A stretch of DNA of 64,000 nucleotides from Tridacna crocea. Lineage: Eukaryota > Mollusca > Bivalvia > Cardiida > Cardiidae. A program made the translations under genes and the position numbers. A model generated the notes under the pieces. It saw nothing but the letters and a program-made list of their open reading frames with translations, made no database searches and was not told where the DNA came from. Positions 35,567 to 50,815 of the stretch are shown one piece after another (position 1 is the first letter of the stretch; each line of letters begins with the position of its first letter). The stretch is taken from NCBI GenBank assembly GCA_943736015.1, contig OX031063.1, positions 31,306,172 to 31,370,171 of the forward strand, given 5' to 3'.

Positions 35567-38500
35567 CATCGAACTTAGAACGTATTTCACCGCCTGAGAC
35601 AAAGTAAAAGGAACCAAAAGAACACATTTCCGACTGGCGTTGCAGGCTAACAGGAAGGGAGTAAAATCTCTGGAAGGACACAGGCTTGTAGCTTGATCAA
35701 ACATCTCACTCACCAAGGCTGCCATCTCAATTCTTAAAATAACATAAAGCAAGCTGTTGTAGTAACCAATGGACAGAGGATACATCTTCGAACTGTGGGC
35801 ATATCAAGAAGGCAAGCGATACAGTCTAATTGAAAACGGGTAAATTTTAAGACAGAACACAGCTTTAGGGCCTTATGGTATATACGAGTGACTTAGACTG
35901 AGGGTTTTCCATTCCTTACTTTGGGTTCAACGATCTAATCTTTTAAGACTGGAAGAAAAGTTGCATTTGGGATACTCTGAAATTACTCTTACAGATTTAA
36001 AGTACATGTCAGGAAAAGAGTGCATAGACAATCTCTGCATAAGGCACCATATGATTGAGGCAGTGGTTCAGGGCCTGGGGGCTACGTTCAACTGACTAAA
36101 GGGACGATTTCAAAGTCTTAGAGGATACGAAATAGAATGGCGAAACATTCCACGAACCGAGGATACAATCTCAAGGACTCAATACGCTTGTTACGAATTC
36201 ATGGTTGGTTTGGGGCGCTGTGAATATGAAATCGCCGACTGGGGGTACAGGCTTCGGAACTTGTGCAGTAACAGAAAGGTAGAATGACACTTTCAGGACC
36301 TATTGGCAGGCAATTTCAAGCGGTATGGAGCTCGAAACTAAAGGTGTAAACTCAAAGAAAAACAATAAATATTTCTCGGACTGAGGGTACATCTCTTCAA
36401 CTACAGGTAAATCAAACAGACTGAAAGGGGTAATGCATGGCATTTCCTTAAATTGAAATTAAAAACAAGTTTATAGACCATTTGCATTTGACAGACCGAC
36501 GATACATCTTACAGAAACACACATACAAGGGACCAAAAGGTGATTATTAATATCGAATAACTTCCAGAGGTAAGGTTTATCTCAGTGACTAAGGCTAAAG
36601 CTGAATGAAGTAGAAAAATAAGGAACTAGTTGATTCTCAAGCGTTCGTCGACTCAGCTCATGGTATTGAGTTCATCTCACAAATTGAGGGTACATACTGG
36701 GATTGGGTTAAATGAGATTAAAGACGATGGTAAGGACTAATGGGCTAGTAATACGGACTAAATGTATTTTTCCCGATATGAAAGAACAACCTGTGGACTG
36801 ACGATACAATCAGTAAGAAACAGAGATTACTTGTTTTATGGAACTGATGCGGCAAAGTATCTTCTCATCTCAGTGCTGATAATCCTTCAAACACAGTCAG
36901 AAAAAGAAAGCAGCAAGTGCCAAAGGGAACAATATTGTGCGAAGTACTGGTACAGCAAAGCATTGATCTCCCTCCTAATAGCTTGTATCTTTCTTTAAAT
37001 TGAATCAAAAACTCTGCCTTTCAAGCCTCTTAAAATTCACTTCTGCAAAATTCTAAATATGTGGCCATCAGAATCTAGTGTTCACACATTTTGCTTTTTC
37101 CATCATTGTTCTTTACAAACAGTTACAATGTCTTCTTGCGCATAACAACCTTCCAGGAATAAATAAATACAGACTGGAAATGTATTTCCCTTTGTGAAAG
37201 TAAAATCTGCGGACTAACGACAATCACTTAGACTGAAAATATGCTCTGTAGAATTAATGACTGTTATACTGACAGGGCGCAATCTTATCTCAGCGCTCAT
37301 TATTATTTCGACTATGTTATATGAGAAAAGCAGCCAGTGTCAAAGGGAACAACATTGTGCGAAGTACTGGTAAATAGTTATCCTCCCTGTAAAAGCTTAT
37401 ATTTTCTTGAATCCGCACCTCTGCATCATTTTTCTGCACAAAATGTTAAAATTTGTTCTTGCACATAAAATCCCTTTAGAAATCAAGTAAACATGTAAAA
37501 ATCAAATTCACTTCCCTCTCTCTCTCAGATCGTATTGCCCAGTTGCTTGGTCGGTAAAGTACATGGCTTATAACCTATACACTCGCAGGTCCACTCCCCA
37601 AGCTGTACCAATTTCTGTCTAGTGGCTAGTGGTTTGGAAAGACTGTTACAAGAGCACTGACCGCGCCATTTACCTGACATCTAGGTAAAACACCATTAAA
37701 AACAACATGCAAACACAGAAATCTAACTCCGCTACAACATCCAGCACTACCAACTTAATCGTCATCATCATCATCATCATCATCCAAGCAATTCTTAGAA
37801 AGCTTCACAACTGCCGTAAACTTGAACAGCTTTACTCAATACAAGTTTAGTTCACTTTTCAACACTGTTAAAAGAAATCGGAAAAAACATATTTGTTCTA
37901 CAAATCAGCTCCATTTCTGTACTCGATTTCCAACTTGGCCAAAGTATTTCAAATTGCTTATCCACAGTTTTTCCTTTTATTATCTTAAGAAGTTTTGATT
38001 CTTTCCAAAAGATCAGTAAACAACAAGTAAATAAAAACTTATTATTCTAGTGCTTTTTCATGATATTGTGACAACCTTCGGGATATGATACCAGTACTTT
38101 CTCCTTTTATAGCAAGATCTTTTAAAGGTAATGCAAACAAGACTTATAAAACATATTTCTCGCTTACCTTATCGATATCCCGTCTATTGATCGATTAACT
38201 TCAAAAGTAGACTTCGGCAACATAGTCCTTTGCTTCATCACTTCTTTACAAGATCAGATTGTGTCAAGGATTCCTAAACATGAAATATCAAAAAACACAT
38301 TCTCTCTTTCTGTCTGTCTGTCTGTCTCTCAGCATCACTGACCAAAGGTCTATAGTTCGATTTCTCGGCCAATCTTATTTTCTGTGTCAGGATTCGGGAA
38401 GGTAGAAAGGAAAGGACCCTGAACAAATAGAAAACAAAACTTCATCAGCGTAATTCTCAGCTAAGTTGCTCAGTTGATGCCATGATCGGCCTGAAACTTG

Positions 38501-40571
38501 GGGTTAACAGGTTCGATTTCCCAGCTGTTGCAATTTTTATCCGAGATTTGATATTATTTTCTCGTCACTCCGCATTTTCTTTCCCTTCTTTCAATTCACA
38601 ACACAACTGGACATCACTTTTCTTTACAAAAATGTTACCATTTCTTCTCGCACATAACAACCCTCCAGGAATAAAAGTAGCGGCAAAGTAATGTTTCACG
38701 ATTAAAACCCAAGGTTCTATAGTTCGATAGCCCGGCTATTCTAATTTTCTTTTTCAGGATTGGTGCGTGCCATATAACTGAAATTATGTTGAAATCGTCA
38801 GATCGGGCTCATAACTTTCATTTTCGTTAACATGGCTCCCTTAAAGATATGATCGATCACAAAATCTTCATCAGCATGATTTTTTACCTTAGTTGCTCAG
38901 TTGATGACGAACGAGGCCTGAAACTAGGGGTTCTCGGGTTCGATTCCCCAGCTATTCGACTCTATTTTTTAAGTTTTGATTACATGACAAGCGTCATTCA
39001 TTATACATCGCTCACATTTTGCCCCTTAAATTCAGAAAAGAACTCCTACCTGGTTTTTTATAAAATGTAACTATGTCTACTCGTATAGAACAATCCACAA
39101 GGCATAAAGTGAAAACTTCAAAATCAGCTAATTTCCTTCAATCTCGCTCTCACTCCCTCTCTCTTTAGACCGTCCATCATTAGCCAAGGCAGCGGCAAAG
39201 TAACGTTCCAGGCTTTAAACTGAAGGTTCTATGGTTCGAATCCCAGCATATCTAATTTCCATCTTTAGACCAGTTATATTTTAGTTTTATAATTATAGGT
39301 CTCCTCTGTTTCTGGGGACTTTTACCACCCATATGCCACAGAGGCGAAGGCAGCCACCAATTTCTAAGGCCCCGAGTGGCGGGGGCCCTATTAAATTTTC
39401 ATCGCTCACAGATTTTTTTGTTTTGGAATAATGTGCAAGGTACTGGTAAGTGAAATTCCAACACAGCATGGATGGTGCACATATAACTGATATGACTGAA
39501 ATAATACACTTTCAACTCTGTATGAATCCGCTACAAAAAAATTACACTCAAAATTACGGACTGGGGGAGCATCATATCAAGTAAGAAATGATCATACAGA
39601 CTGAGGAAAATATGAGAAAGGAAGCAAATTACTTTTTTAAAAGGAAAAGTATGGGCATCATGGTAAGAGAATACAGTCTTTCAAACGTAAGACACACAAC
39701 AAGGATACCACAGCTGCAATATCAAGTTTGCCACTAGATAGATAGATATACAGAAAGATAGATAGGTAGATAGATATGTAGATAGAGTGATAGAAAGATA
39801 GATAGATAGAATTAAAAGTACAAAAAGCGAAAGAAATTGATGGGATAGTGAGACGAGAGGAAAGTTTGAAGGAAGGAAAACGAAGTCAAGGGAGACAGAA
39901 AGAGAGAACTTGACAGAATAGATAAATAGAAAATGAGACAGAAGATAGTGGAATAGCGAAAGAGACAGAAAGAAACAGAGACAGAGAGACTGTGTTAAAG
40001 GAGGCAGTGAGATACAGATAGAAAGAGGGAGGAAAAGAAATAGGAAGGGATAGAGAGAGAAATATAGAGCGAGAGGAAGACAGAAAGCGAGAGAGAGAGA
40101 GAGAGACAGAGATACAGCAAGAGACTGAGAGTGGAAGTCAGTGTTGAGAGAAAGATAAAATGAGGAGCAGAGAGTAAGACAAACAGTTCGAAAGGCAGTA
40201 GACAGAGAAGAAGGGCCAAAGAGAGAAAAAGAGAGAAACAATAGAGATAGACAAATGGAGAGAAATGTAGAGAGACAGAAATAGCGAAACCAGAGATAGA
40301 AATAGATATCGAAATGAAGAAGAGATAGAGAGTGAGAGATTACAGAAATGAGGGTGATTACATTATTTTCAGATCGTTCAGACTGAGGGTTAAGATCATG
40401 AAGAAGACGTTGAGGCCGAAGAGTTATCGGTGAAACACAGGGTTCATAAGTTTCGTCATCGGAAGGCACATTCAATTAAGTTAGGTTCAAATATGAAAAA
40501 AACAGAATAAACAAGCTAATCGAGCATTGGGTTGAAATAATAGAAGGACATTGTTTCATGGTTTGGGGGAA
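35567..40571. repeat. Repeat unit 8 (5005 bp, type beta-R)
   Basis: Near-duplicate of unit 2, of the same length and with the same markers. The 117-bp block is missing (junction 38419/38420) and there are seven CAT triplets. It follows unit 7 exactly as unit 2 follows unit 1, which supports duplication of a multi-unit block. Confidence 0.97.
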
Positions 40572-42762
40572 CATCGAACTTAGAACGTATTTCACCGCCT
40601 GAGACAAAGTAAAAGGAACCAAAAGAACACATTTCCGACTGGCGTTGCAGGCTAACAGGAAGGGAGTAAAATCTCTGGAAGGACACAGGCTTGTAGCTTG
40701 ATCAAACATCTCACTCACCAAGGCTGCCATCTCAATTCTTAAAATAACATAAAGCAAGCTGTTGTAGTAACCAATGGACAGAGGATACATCTTCGAACTG
40801 TGGGCATATCAAGAAGGCAAGGGATACAGTCTAATTGAAAACGGGTAAATTTTAAGACAGAACACAGCTTTAGGGCCTTATGGTATATACGAGTGACTTA
40901 GACTGAGGGTTTTCCATTCCTTACTTTGGGTTCAACGATCTAATCTTTTAAGACTGGAAGAAAAGTTGCATTTGGGATACTCTGAAATTACTCTTACAGA
41001 TTTAAAGTACATGTCAGGAAAAGAGTGCATAGACAATCTCTGCATAAGGCACCATATGATTGAGGCAGTGGTTCAGGGCCTGGGGGCTACGTTCAACTGA
41101 CTAAAGGGACGATTTCAAAGTCTTAGAGGATACGAAATAGAATGGCGAAACATTCCACGAACCGAGGATACAATCTCAAGGACTCAATACGCTTGTTACG
41201 AATTCATGGTTGGTTTGGGGGCGCTGTGAATATGAAATCGCCGACTGGGGGTACAGGCTTCGGAACTTGTGCAGTAACAGAAAGGTAGAATGACACTTTC
41301 AGGACCTATTGGCAGGCAATTTCAAGCGGTATGGAGCTCGAAACTAAAGGTGTAAACTCAAAGAAAAACAATAAATATTTCTCGGACTGAGGGTACATCT
41401 CTTCAACTACAGGTAAATCAAACAGACTGAAAGGGGTAATGCATGGCATTTCCTTAAATTGAAATTAAAAACAAGTTTATAGACCATTTGCATTTGACAG
41501 ACCGACGATACATCTTACAGAAACACACACATACAAGGGACCAAAAGGTGATTAATCATATCGAATAACTTCCAGAGGTAAGGTTTATCTCAGTGACTAA
41601 GGCTAAAGCTGAATGAAGTAGAAAAATAAGGAACTAGTTGATTCTCAAGCGTTCGTCGACTCAGCTCATGGTATTGAGTTCATCTCACAAATTGAGGGTA
41701 CATACTGGGATTGGGTTAAATGAGATTAAAGACGATGGTAAGGACTAATGGGCTAGTAATACGGACTAAATGTATTTTTCCCGATATGAAAGAACAACCT
41801 GTGGACTGACGATACAATCAGTAAGAAACAGAGATTACTTGTTTTATGGAACTGATGCGGCAAAGTATCTTCTCATCTCAGTGCTGATAATCCTTCAAAC
41901 ACAGTCAGAAAAAGAAAGCAGCAAGTGCCAAAGGGAACAATATTGTGCGAAGTACTGGTACAGCAAAGCATTGATCTCCCTCCTAATAGCTTGTATCTTT
42001 CTTTAAATTGAATCAAAAACTCTGCCTTTCAAGCCTCTTAAAATTCACTTCTGCAAAATTCTAAATATGTGGCCATCAGAATCTAGTGTTCACACATTTT
42101 GCTTTTTCCATCATTGTTCTTTACAAACAGTTACAATGTCTTCTTGCGCATAACAACCTTCCAGGAATAAATAAATACAGACTGGAAATGTATTTCCCTT
42201 TGTGAAAGTAAAATCTGCGGACTAACGACAATCACTTAGACTGAAAATATGCTCTGTAGAATTAATGACTGTTATACTGACAGGGAGCAATCTTATATCA
42301 GCGCTCATTATTATTTCGACTATGTTATATGAGAAAAGCAGCCAGTGTCAAAGGGAACAACATTGTGCGAAGTACTGGTAAATAGTTATCCTCCCTGTAA
42401 AAGCTTATATTTTCTTGAATCCGCACCTGTGCATCATTTTTCTGCACAAAATGTTAAAATTTGTTCTTGCACATAAAATCCCTTTAGAAATCAAGTAAAC
42501 ATGTAAAAATCAAATTCACTTCCCTCTCTCTCTCAGATCGTATTGCCCAGTTGCTTGGTCGGTAAAGTACATGGCTTATAACCTATACACTCGCAGGTCC
42601 ACTCCCCAAGCTGTACCAATTTCTGTCTAGTGGTTTGGAAAGACTGTTACAAGAGCACTGACCGCGCCATTTACCTGACATCTAGGTAAAACACCATTAA
42701 AAACAACATGCAAACACAGAAATCTAACTCCGCTACAACATCCAGCACTACCAACTTAATCG

Positions 42763-42793
<31 letters not shown>

Positions 42794-45693
42794 AGCAATT
42801 CTTAGAAAGCTTCACAACTGCCGTAAACTTGAACAGCTTTACTCAATACAAGTTTAGTTCACTTTTCAACACTGTTAAAAGAAATCGGAAAAAACATATT
42901 TGTTCTACAAATCAGCTCCATTTCTGTACTCGATTTCCAACTTGGCCAAAGTATTTCAAATTGCTTATCCACAGTTTTTCCTTTTATTATCTTAAGAAGT
43001 TTTGATTCTTTCCAAAAGATCAGTAAACAACAAGTAAATAAAAACTTATTATTCTAGTGCTTTTTCATGATATTGTGACAACCTTCGGGATATGATACCA
43101 GTACTTTCTCCTTTTATAGCAAGATCTTTTAAAGGTAATGCAAACAAGACTTATAAAACATATTTCTCGCTTACCTTATCGATATCCCGTCTATTGATCG
43201 ATTAACTTCAAAAGTAGACTTCGGCAACATAGTCCTTTGCTTCATCACTTCTTTACAAGATCAGATTGTGTCAAGGATTCCTAAACATGAAATATCAAAA
43301 AACACATTCTCTCTTTCTGTCTGTCTGTCTGTCTCTCAGCATCACTGACCAAAGGTCTATAGTTCGATTTCTCGGCCAATCTTATTTTCTGTGTCAGGAT
43401 TCGGGAAGGTAGAAAGGAAAGGACCCGTTAAATAAACTCAAATAAAACATAGGTAATTGCCTGTGATATAACTCAAAGTATGTTGAAGTCGTCAGATCGG
43501 GCTCATAACTTCCATTTTCGTTAACATGACGCTCTTTAAGATCTGAACAAATAGAAAACAAAACTTCATCAGCGTAATTCTCAGCTAAGTTGCTCAGTTG
43601 ATGCCATGATCGGCCTGAAACTTGGGGTTAACAGGTTCGATTTCCCAGCTGTTGCAATTTTTATCCGAGATTTGATATTATTTTCTCGTCACTCCGCATT
43701 TTCTTTCCCTTCTTTCAATTCACAACACAACTGGACATCACTTTTCTTTACAAAAATGTTACCATTTCTTCTCGCACATAACAACCCTCCAGGAATAAAA
43801 GTAGCGGCAAAGTAATGTTTCACGATTAAAACCCAAGGTTCTATAGTTCGATAGCCCGGCTATTCGAATTTTCTTTTTCAGGATTGGTGCGTGCCATATA
43901 ACTGAAATTATGTTGAAATCGTCAGATCGGGCTCATAACTTTCATTTTCGTTAACATGGCTCCCTTAAAGATATGATCGATCACAAAATCTTCATCAGCA
44001 TGATTTTTTACCTTAGTTGCTCAGTTGATGACGAACGAGGCCTGAAACTAGGGGTTCTCGGGTTCGATTCCCCAGCTATTCGACTCTATTTTTTAAGTTT
44101 TGATTACATGACAAGCGTCATTCATTATACATCGCTCACATTTTGCCCCTTAAATTCAGAAAAGAACTCCTACCTGGTTTTTTATAAAATGTAACTATGT
44201 CTACTCGTATAGAACAATCCACAAGGCATAAAGTGAAAACTTCAAAATCAGCTAATTTCCTTCAATCTCGCTCTCACTCCCTCTCTCTTTAGACCGTCCA
44301 TCATTAGCCAAGGCAGCGGCAAAGTAACGTTCCAGGCTTTAAACTGAAGGTTCTATGGTTCGAATCCCAGCATATCTAATTTCCATCTTTAGACCAGTTA
44401 TATTTTAGTTTTATAATTATAGGTCTCCTCTGTTTCTGGGGACTTTTACCACCCATATGCCACAGAGGCGAAGGCAGCCACCAATTTCTAAGGCCCCGAG
44501 TGGCGGGGGCCCTATTAAATTTTCATCGCTCACAGATTTTTTTGTTTTGGAATAATGTGCAAGGTACTGGTAAGTGAAATTCCAACACAGCATGGATGGT
44601 GCACATATAACTGATATGACTGAAATAATACACTTTCAACTCTGTATGAATCCGCTACAAAAAATTACACTCAAAATTACGGACTCGGGGAGCATCATAT
44701 CAAGTAAGAAATGATCATACAGACTGAGGAAAATATGAGAAAGGAAGCAAATTACTTTTTTAAAAGGAAAAGTATGGGCATCATGGTAAGAGAATACAGT
44801 CTTTCAAACGTAAGACACACAACAAGGATACCACAGCTGCAATATCAAGTTTGCCACTAGATAGATAGATATACAGAAAGATAGATAGGTAGATAGATAT
44901 GTAGATAGAGTGATAGAAAGATAGATAGATAGAATTAAAAGTACAAAAAGCGAAAGAAATTGATGGGATAGTGAGACGAGAGGAAAGTTTGAAGGAAGGA
45001 AAACGAAGTCAAGGGAGACAGAAAGAGAGAACTTGACAGAATAGATAAATAGAAAATGAGACAGAAGATAGTGGAATAGCGAAAGAGACAGAAAGAAACA
45101 GAGACAGAGAGACTGTGTTAAAGGAGGCAGTGAGATACAGATAGAAAGAGGGAGGAAAAGAAATAGGAAGGGATAGAGAGAGAAATATAGACCGAGAGGA
45201 AGACAGAAAGCGAGAGAGAGAGAGAGACAGAGATACAGCAAGAGACTGAGAGTGGAAGTCAGTGTTGAGAGAAAGATAAAATGAGGAGCAGAGAGTAAGA
45301 CAAACAGTTCGAAAGGCAGTAGACAGAGAAGAAGGGCCAAAGAGAGAAAAAGAGAGAAACAATAGAGATAGACAAATGGAGAGAAATGTAGAGAGACAGA
45401 AATAGCGAAACCAGAGATAGAAATAGATATCGAAATGAAGAAGAGATAGAGAGTGAGAGATTACAGAAATGAGGGTGATTACATTATTTTCAGATCGTTC
45501 AGACTGAGGGTTAAGATCATGAAGAAGACGTTGAGGCCGAAGAGTTATCGGTGAAACACAGGGTTCATAAGTTTCGTCATCGGAAGGCACATTCAATAAA
45601 GTTAGGTTCAAATATGAAAAAAAACAGAATAAACAAGCTAATCGAGCATTGGGTTGAAATAATAGAAGGACATTGTTTCATGGTTTGGGGGAA
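40572..45693. repeat. Repeat unit 9 (5122 bp, mosaic gamma-S)
   Basis: Gamma left half (extra G near 41221, extra CA near 41527, single 'ctagtgg') but with the beta-type 'gactgacgat' near 41809. The 117-bp block is present (43427-43543, 'taaat' form). The tail is S type, like units 10-12: no 22-bp duplication, and 'actcgggg' near 44684. Near 45595 a T to A change ('attcaataaag') removes a stop in one reverse-strand frame, and near 45192 a G to C change is private. Confidence 0.97.
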
Positions 45694-48600
45694 CATCGAA
45701 CTTAGAACGTATTTCACCGCCTGAGACAAAGTAAAAGGAACCAAAAGAACACATTTCCGACTGGCGTTGCAGGCTAACAGGAAGGGAGTAAAATCTCTGG
45801 AAGGACACAGGCTTGTAGCTTGATCAAACATCTCACTCACCAAGGCTGCCATCTCAATTCTTAAAATAACATAAAGCAAGCTGTTGTAGTAACCAATGGA
45901 CAGAGGATACATCTTCGAACTGTGGGCATATCAAGAAGGCAAGGGATACAGTCTAATTGAAAACGGGTAAATTTTAAGACAGAACACAGCTTTAGGGCCT
46001 TATGGTATATACAAATGACTTAGACTGAGGGTTTTCCATTCCTTACTTTGGGTTCAACGATCTAATCTTTTAAGACTGGAAGAAAAGTTGCATTTGGGAT
46101 ACTCTGAAATTACTCTTACAGATTTAAAGTACATGTCAGGAAAAGAGTGCATAGACAATCTCTGCATAAGGCACCATATGATTGAGGCAGTGGTTCAGGG
46201 CCTGGGGGCTACGTTCAACTGACTAAAGGGACGATTTCAAAGTCTTAGAGGATACGAAATAGAATGGCGAAACATTCCACGAACCGAGGATACAATCTCA
46301 AGGACTCAATACGCTTGTTACGAATTCATGGTTGGTTTGGGGCGCTGTGAATATGAAATCGCCGACTGGGGGTACAGGCTTCGGAACTTGTGCAGTAACA
46401 GAAAGGTAGAATGACACTTTCAGGACCTATTGGCAGGCAATTTCAAGCGGTATGGAGCTCGAAACTAAAGGTGTAAACTCAAAGAAAAACAATAAATATT
46501 TCTCGGACTGAGGGTACATCTCTTCAACTACAGGTAAATCAAACAGACTGAAAGGGGTAATGCATGGCATTTCCTTAAATTGAAATTAAAAACAAGTTTA
46601 TAGACCATTTGCATTTGACAGACCGACAATACATCTTACAGAAACACACATACAAGGGACCAAAAGGTGATTAATCATATCGAATAACTTCCAGAGGTAA
46701 GGTTTATCTCAGTGACTAAGGCTAAAGCTGAATGAGGTAGAAAAATAAGGAACTAGTTGATTCTCAAGCGTTCGTCGACTCAGCTCATGGTATTGAGTTC
46801 ATCTCACAAATTGAGGGTACATACTGGGATTGGGTTAAATGAGATTAAAGACGATGGTAAGGACTAATGGGCTAGTAATACGGACTAAATGTATTTTTCC
46901 CGATATGAAAGAACAACCTGTGGACTGAGGATACAATCAGTAAGAAACAGAGATTACTTGTTTTATGGAACTGATGCGGCAAAGTATCTTCTCATCTCAG
47001 TGCTGATAATCCTTCAAACACAGTCAGAAAAAGAAAGCAGCAAGTGCCAAAGGGAACAATATTGTGCGAAGTACTGGTACAGCAAAGCATTGATCTCCCT
47101 CCTAATAGCTTGTATCTTTCTTTAAATTGAATCAAAAACTCTGCCTTTCAAGCCTCTTAAAATTCACTTCTGCAAAATTCTAAATATGTGGCCATCAGAA
47201 TCTAGTGTTCACACATTTTGCTTTTTCCATCATTGTTCTTTACAAACAGTTACAATGTCTTCTTGCGCATAACAACCTTCCAGGAATAAATAAATACAGA
47301 CTGGAAATGTATTTCCCTTTGTGAAAGTAAAATCTGCGGACTAACGACAATCACTTAGACTGAAAATATGCTCTGTAGAATTAATGACTGTTATACTGAC
47401 AGGGCGCAATCTTATCTCAGCGCTCATTATTATTTCGACTATGTTATATGAGAAAAGCAGCCAGTGTCAAAGGGAACAACATTGTGCGAAGTACTGGTAA
47501 ATAGTTATCTTCCCTGTAAAAGCTTATATTTTCTTGAATCCGCACCTGTGCATCATTTTTCTGCACAAAATGTTAAAATTTGTTCTTGCACATAAAATCC
47601 CTTTAGAAATCAAGTAAACATGTAAAAATCAAATTCACTTCCCTCTCTCTCTCAGATCGTATTGCCCAGTTGCTTGGTCGGTAAAGTACATGGCTTATAA
47701 CCTATACACTCGCAGGTCCACTCCCCAAGCTGTACCAATTTCTGTCTAGTGGCTAGTGGTTTGGAAAGACTGTTACAAGAGCACTGACCGCGCCATTTAC
47801 CTGACATCTAGGTAAAACACCATTAAAAACAACATGCAAACACAGAAATCTAACTCCGCTACAACATCCAGCACTACCAACTTAATCGTCATCATCATCA
47901 TCATCATCATCATCCAAGCAATTCTTAGAAAGCTTCACAACTGCCGTAAACTTGAACAGCTTTACTCAATACAAGTTTAGTTCACTTTTCAACACTGTTA
48001 AAAGAAATCGGAAAAAACATCTTTGTTCTACAAATCAGCTCCATTTCTGTACTCGATTTCCAACTTGGCCAAAGTATTTCAAATTGCTTATCCACAGTTT
48101 TTCCTTTTATTATCTTAAGAAGTTTTGATTCTTTCCAAAAGATCAGTAAACAACAAGTAAATAAAAACTTATTATTCTAGTGCTTTTTCATGATATTGTG
48201 ACAACCTTCGGGATATGATACCAGTACTTTCTCCTTTTATAGCAAGATCTTTTAAAGGTAATGCAAACAAGACTTATAAAACATATTTCTCGCTTACCTT
48301 ATCGATATCCCGTCTATTGATCGATTAACTTCAAAAGTAGACTTCGGCAACATAGTCCTTTGCTTCATCACTTCTTTACAAGATCAGATTGTGTCAAGGA
48401 TTCCTAAACATGAAATATCAAAAAACACATTCTCTCTTTCTGTCTGTCTGTCTGTCTCTCAGCATCACTGACCAAAGGTCTATAGTTCGATTTCTCGGCC
48501 AATCTTATTTTCTGTGTCAGGATTCGGGAAGGTAGAAAGGAAAGGACCCGTTAAATAAACTCAAATAAAACATAGGTAATTGCCTGTGATATAACTCAAA

Positions 48601-50815
48601 GAATGTTGAAGTCGTCAGATCGGGCTCATAACTTCCATTTTCGTTAACATGACGCTCTTTAAGATCTGAACAAATAGAAAACAAAATTTCATCAGCGTAA
48701 TTCTCAGCTAAGTTGCTCAGTTGATGCCATGATCGGCCTGAAACTTGGGGTTAACAGGTTCGATTTCCCAGCTGTTGCAATTTTTATCCGAGATTTGATA
48801 TTATTTTCTCGTCACTCCGCATTTTCTTTCCCTTCTTTCAATTCACAACACAACTGGACATCACTTTTCTTTACAAAAATGTTACCATTTCTTCTCGCAC
48901 ATAACAACCCTCCAGGAATAAAAGTAGCGGCAAAGTAATGTTTCACGATTAAAACCCAAGGTTCTATAGTTCGATAGCCCGGCTATTCTAATTTTCTTTT
49001 TCAGGATTGGTGCGTGCCATATAACTGAAATTATGTTGAAATCGTCAGATCGGGCTCATAACTTTCATTTTCGTTAACATGGCTCCCTTAAAGATATGAT
49101 CGATCACAACATCTTCATCAGCATGATTTTTTACCTTAGTTGCTCAGTTGATGACGAACGAGGCCTGAAACTAGGGGTTCTCGGGTTCGATTCCCCAGCT
49201 ATTCGACTCTATTTTTTAAGTTTTGATTACATGACAAGCGTCATTCATTATACATCGCTCACATTTTGCCCCTTAAATTCAGAAAAGAACTCCTACCTGG
49301 TTTTTTATAAAATGTAACTATGTCTACTCGTATAGAACAATCCACAAGGCATAAAGTGAAAACTTCAAAATCAGCTAATTTCCTTCAATCTCGCTCTCAC
49401 TCCCTCTCTCTTTAGACCGTCCATCATTAGCCAAGGCAGCGGCAAAGTAACGTTCCAGGCTTTAAACTGAAGGTTCTATGGTTCGAATCCCAGCATATCT
49501 AATTTCCATCTTTAGACCAGTTATATTTTAGTTTTATAATTATAGGTCTCCTCTGTTTCTGGGGACTTTTACCACCCATATGCCACAGAGGCGAAGGCAG
49601 CCACCAATTTCTAAGGCCCCGAGTGGCGGGGGCCCTATTAAATTTTCATCGCTCACAGATTTTTTTGTTTTGGAATAATGTGCAAGGTACTGGTAAGTGA
49701 AATTCCAACACAGCATGGATGGTGCACATATAACTGATATGACTGAAATAATACACTTTCAACTCTGTATGAATCCGCTACAAAAAATTACACTCAAAAT
49801 TACGGACTCGGGGAGCATCATATCAAGTAAGAAATGATCATACAGACTGAGGAAAATATGAGAAAGGAAGCAAATTACTTTTTTAAAAGGAAAAGTATGG
49901 GCATCATGGTAAGAGAATACAGTCTTTCAAACGTAAGACACACAACAAGGATACCACAGCTGCAATATCAAGTTTGCCACTAGATAGATAGATATACAGA
50001 AAGATAGATAGGTAGATAGATATGTAGATAGAGTGATAGAAAGATAGATAGATAGAATTAAAAGTACAAAAAGCGAAAGAAATTGATGGGATAGTGAGAC
50101 GAGAGGAAAGTTTGAAGGAAGGAAAACGAAGTCAAGGGAGACAGAAAGAGAGAACTTGACAGAATAGATAAATAGAAAATGAGACAGAAGATAGTGGAAT
50201 AGCGAAAGAGACAGAAAGAAACAGAGACAGAGAGACTGTGTTAAAGGAGGCAGTGAGATACAGATAGAAAGAGGGAGGAAAAGAAATAGGAAGGGATAGA
50301 GAGAGAAATATAGAGCGAGAGGAAGACAGAAAGCGAGAGAGAGAGAGAGACAGAGATACAGCAAGAGACTGAGAGTGGAAGTCAGTGTTGAGAGAAAGAT
50401 AAAATGAGGAGCAGAGAGTAAGACAAACAGTTCGAAAGGCAGTAGACAGAGAAGAAGGGCCAAAGAGAGAAAAAGAGAGAAACAATAGAGATAGACAAAT
50501 GGAGAGAAATGTAGAGAGACAGAAATAGCGAAACCAGAGATAGAAATAGATATCGAAATGAAGAAGAGATAGAGAGTGAGAGATTACAGAAATGAGGGTG
50601 ATTACATTATTTTCAGATCGTTCAGACTGAGGGTTAAGATCATGAAGAAGACGTTGAGGCCGAAGAGTTATCGGTGAAACACAGGGTTCATAAGTTTCGT
50701 CATCGGAAGGCACATTCAATTAAGTTAGGTTCAAATATGAAAAAAACAGAATAAACAAGCTAATCGAGCATTGGGTTGAAATAATAGAAGGACATTGTTT
50801 CATGGTTTGGGGGAA
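45694..50815. repeat. Repeat unit 10 (5122 bp, type delta-S)
   Basis: Delta left half, with no extra G, no extra CA and two copies of 'ctagtgg', plus eight CAT triplets. The 117-bp block is present (48550-48666) and carries 'aaagaatgttg', shared with units 12 and 13. Private changes include 'tatacaaatgac' near 46010 and 'atcacaacatc' near 49104. Confidence 0.97.
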
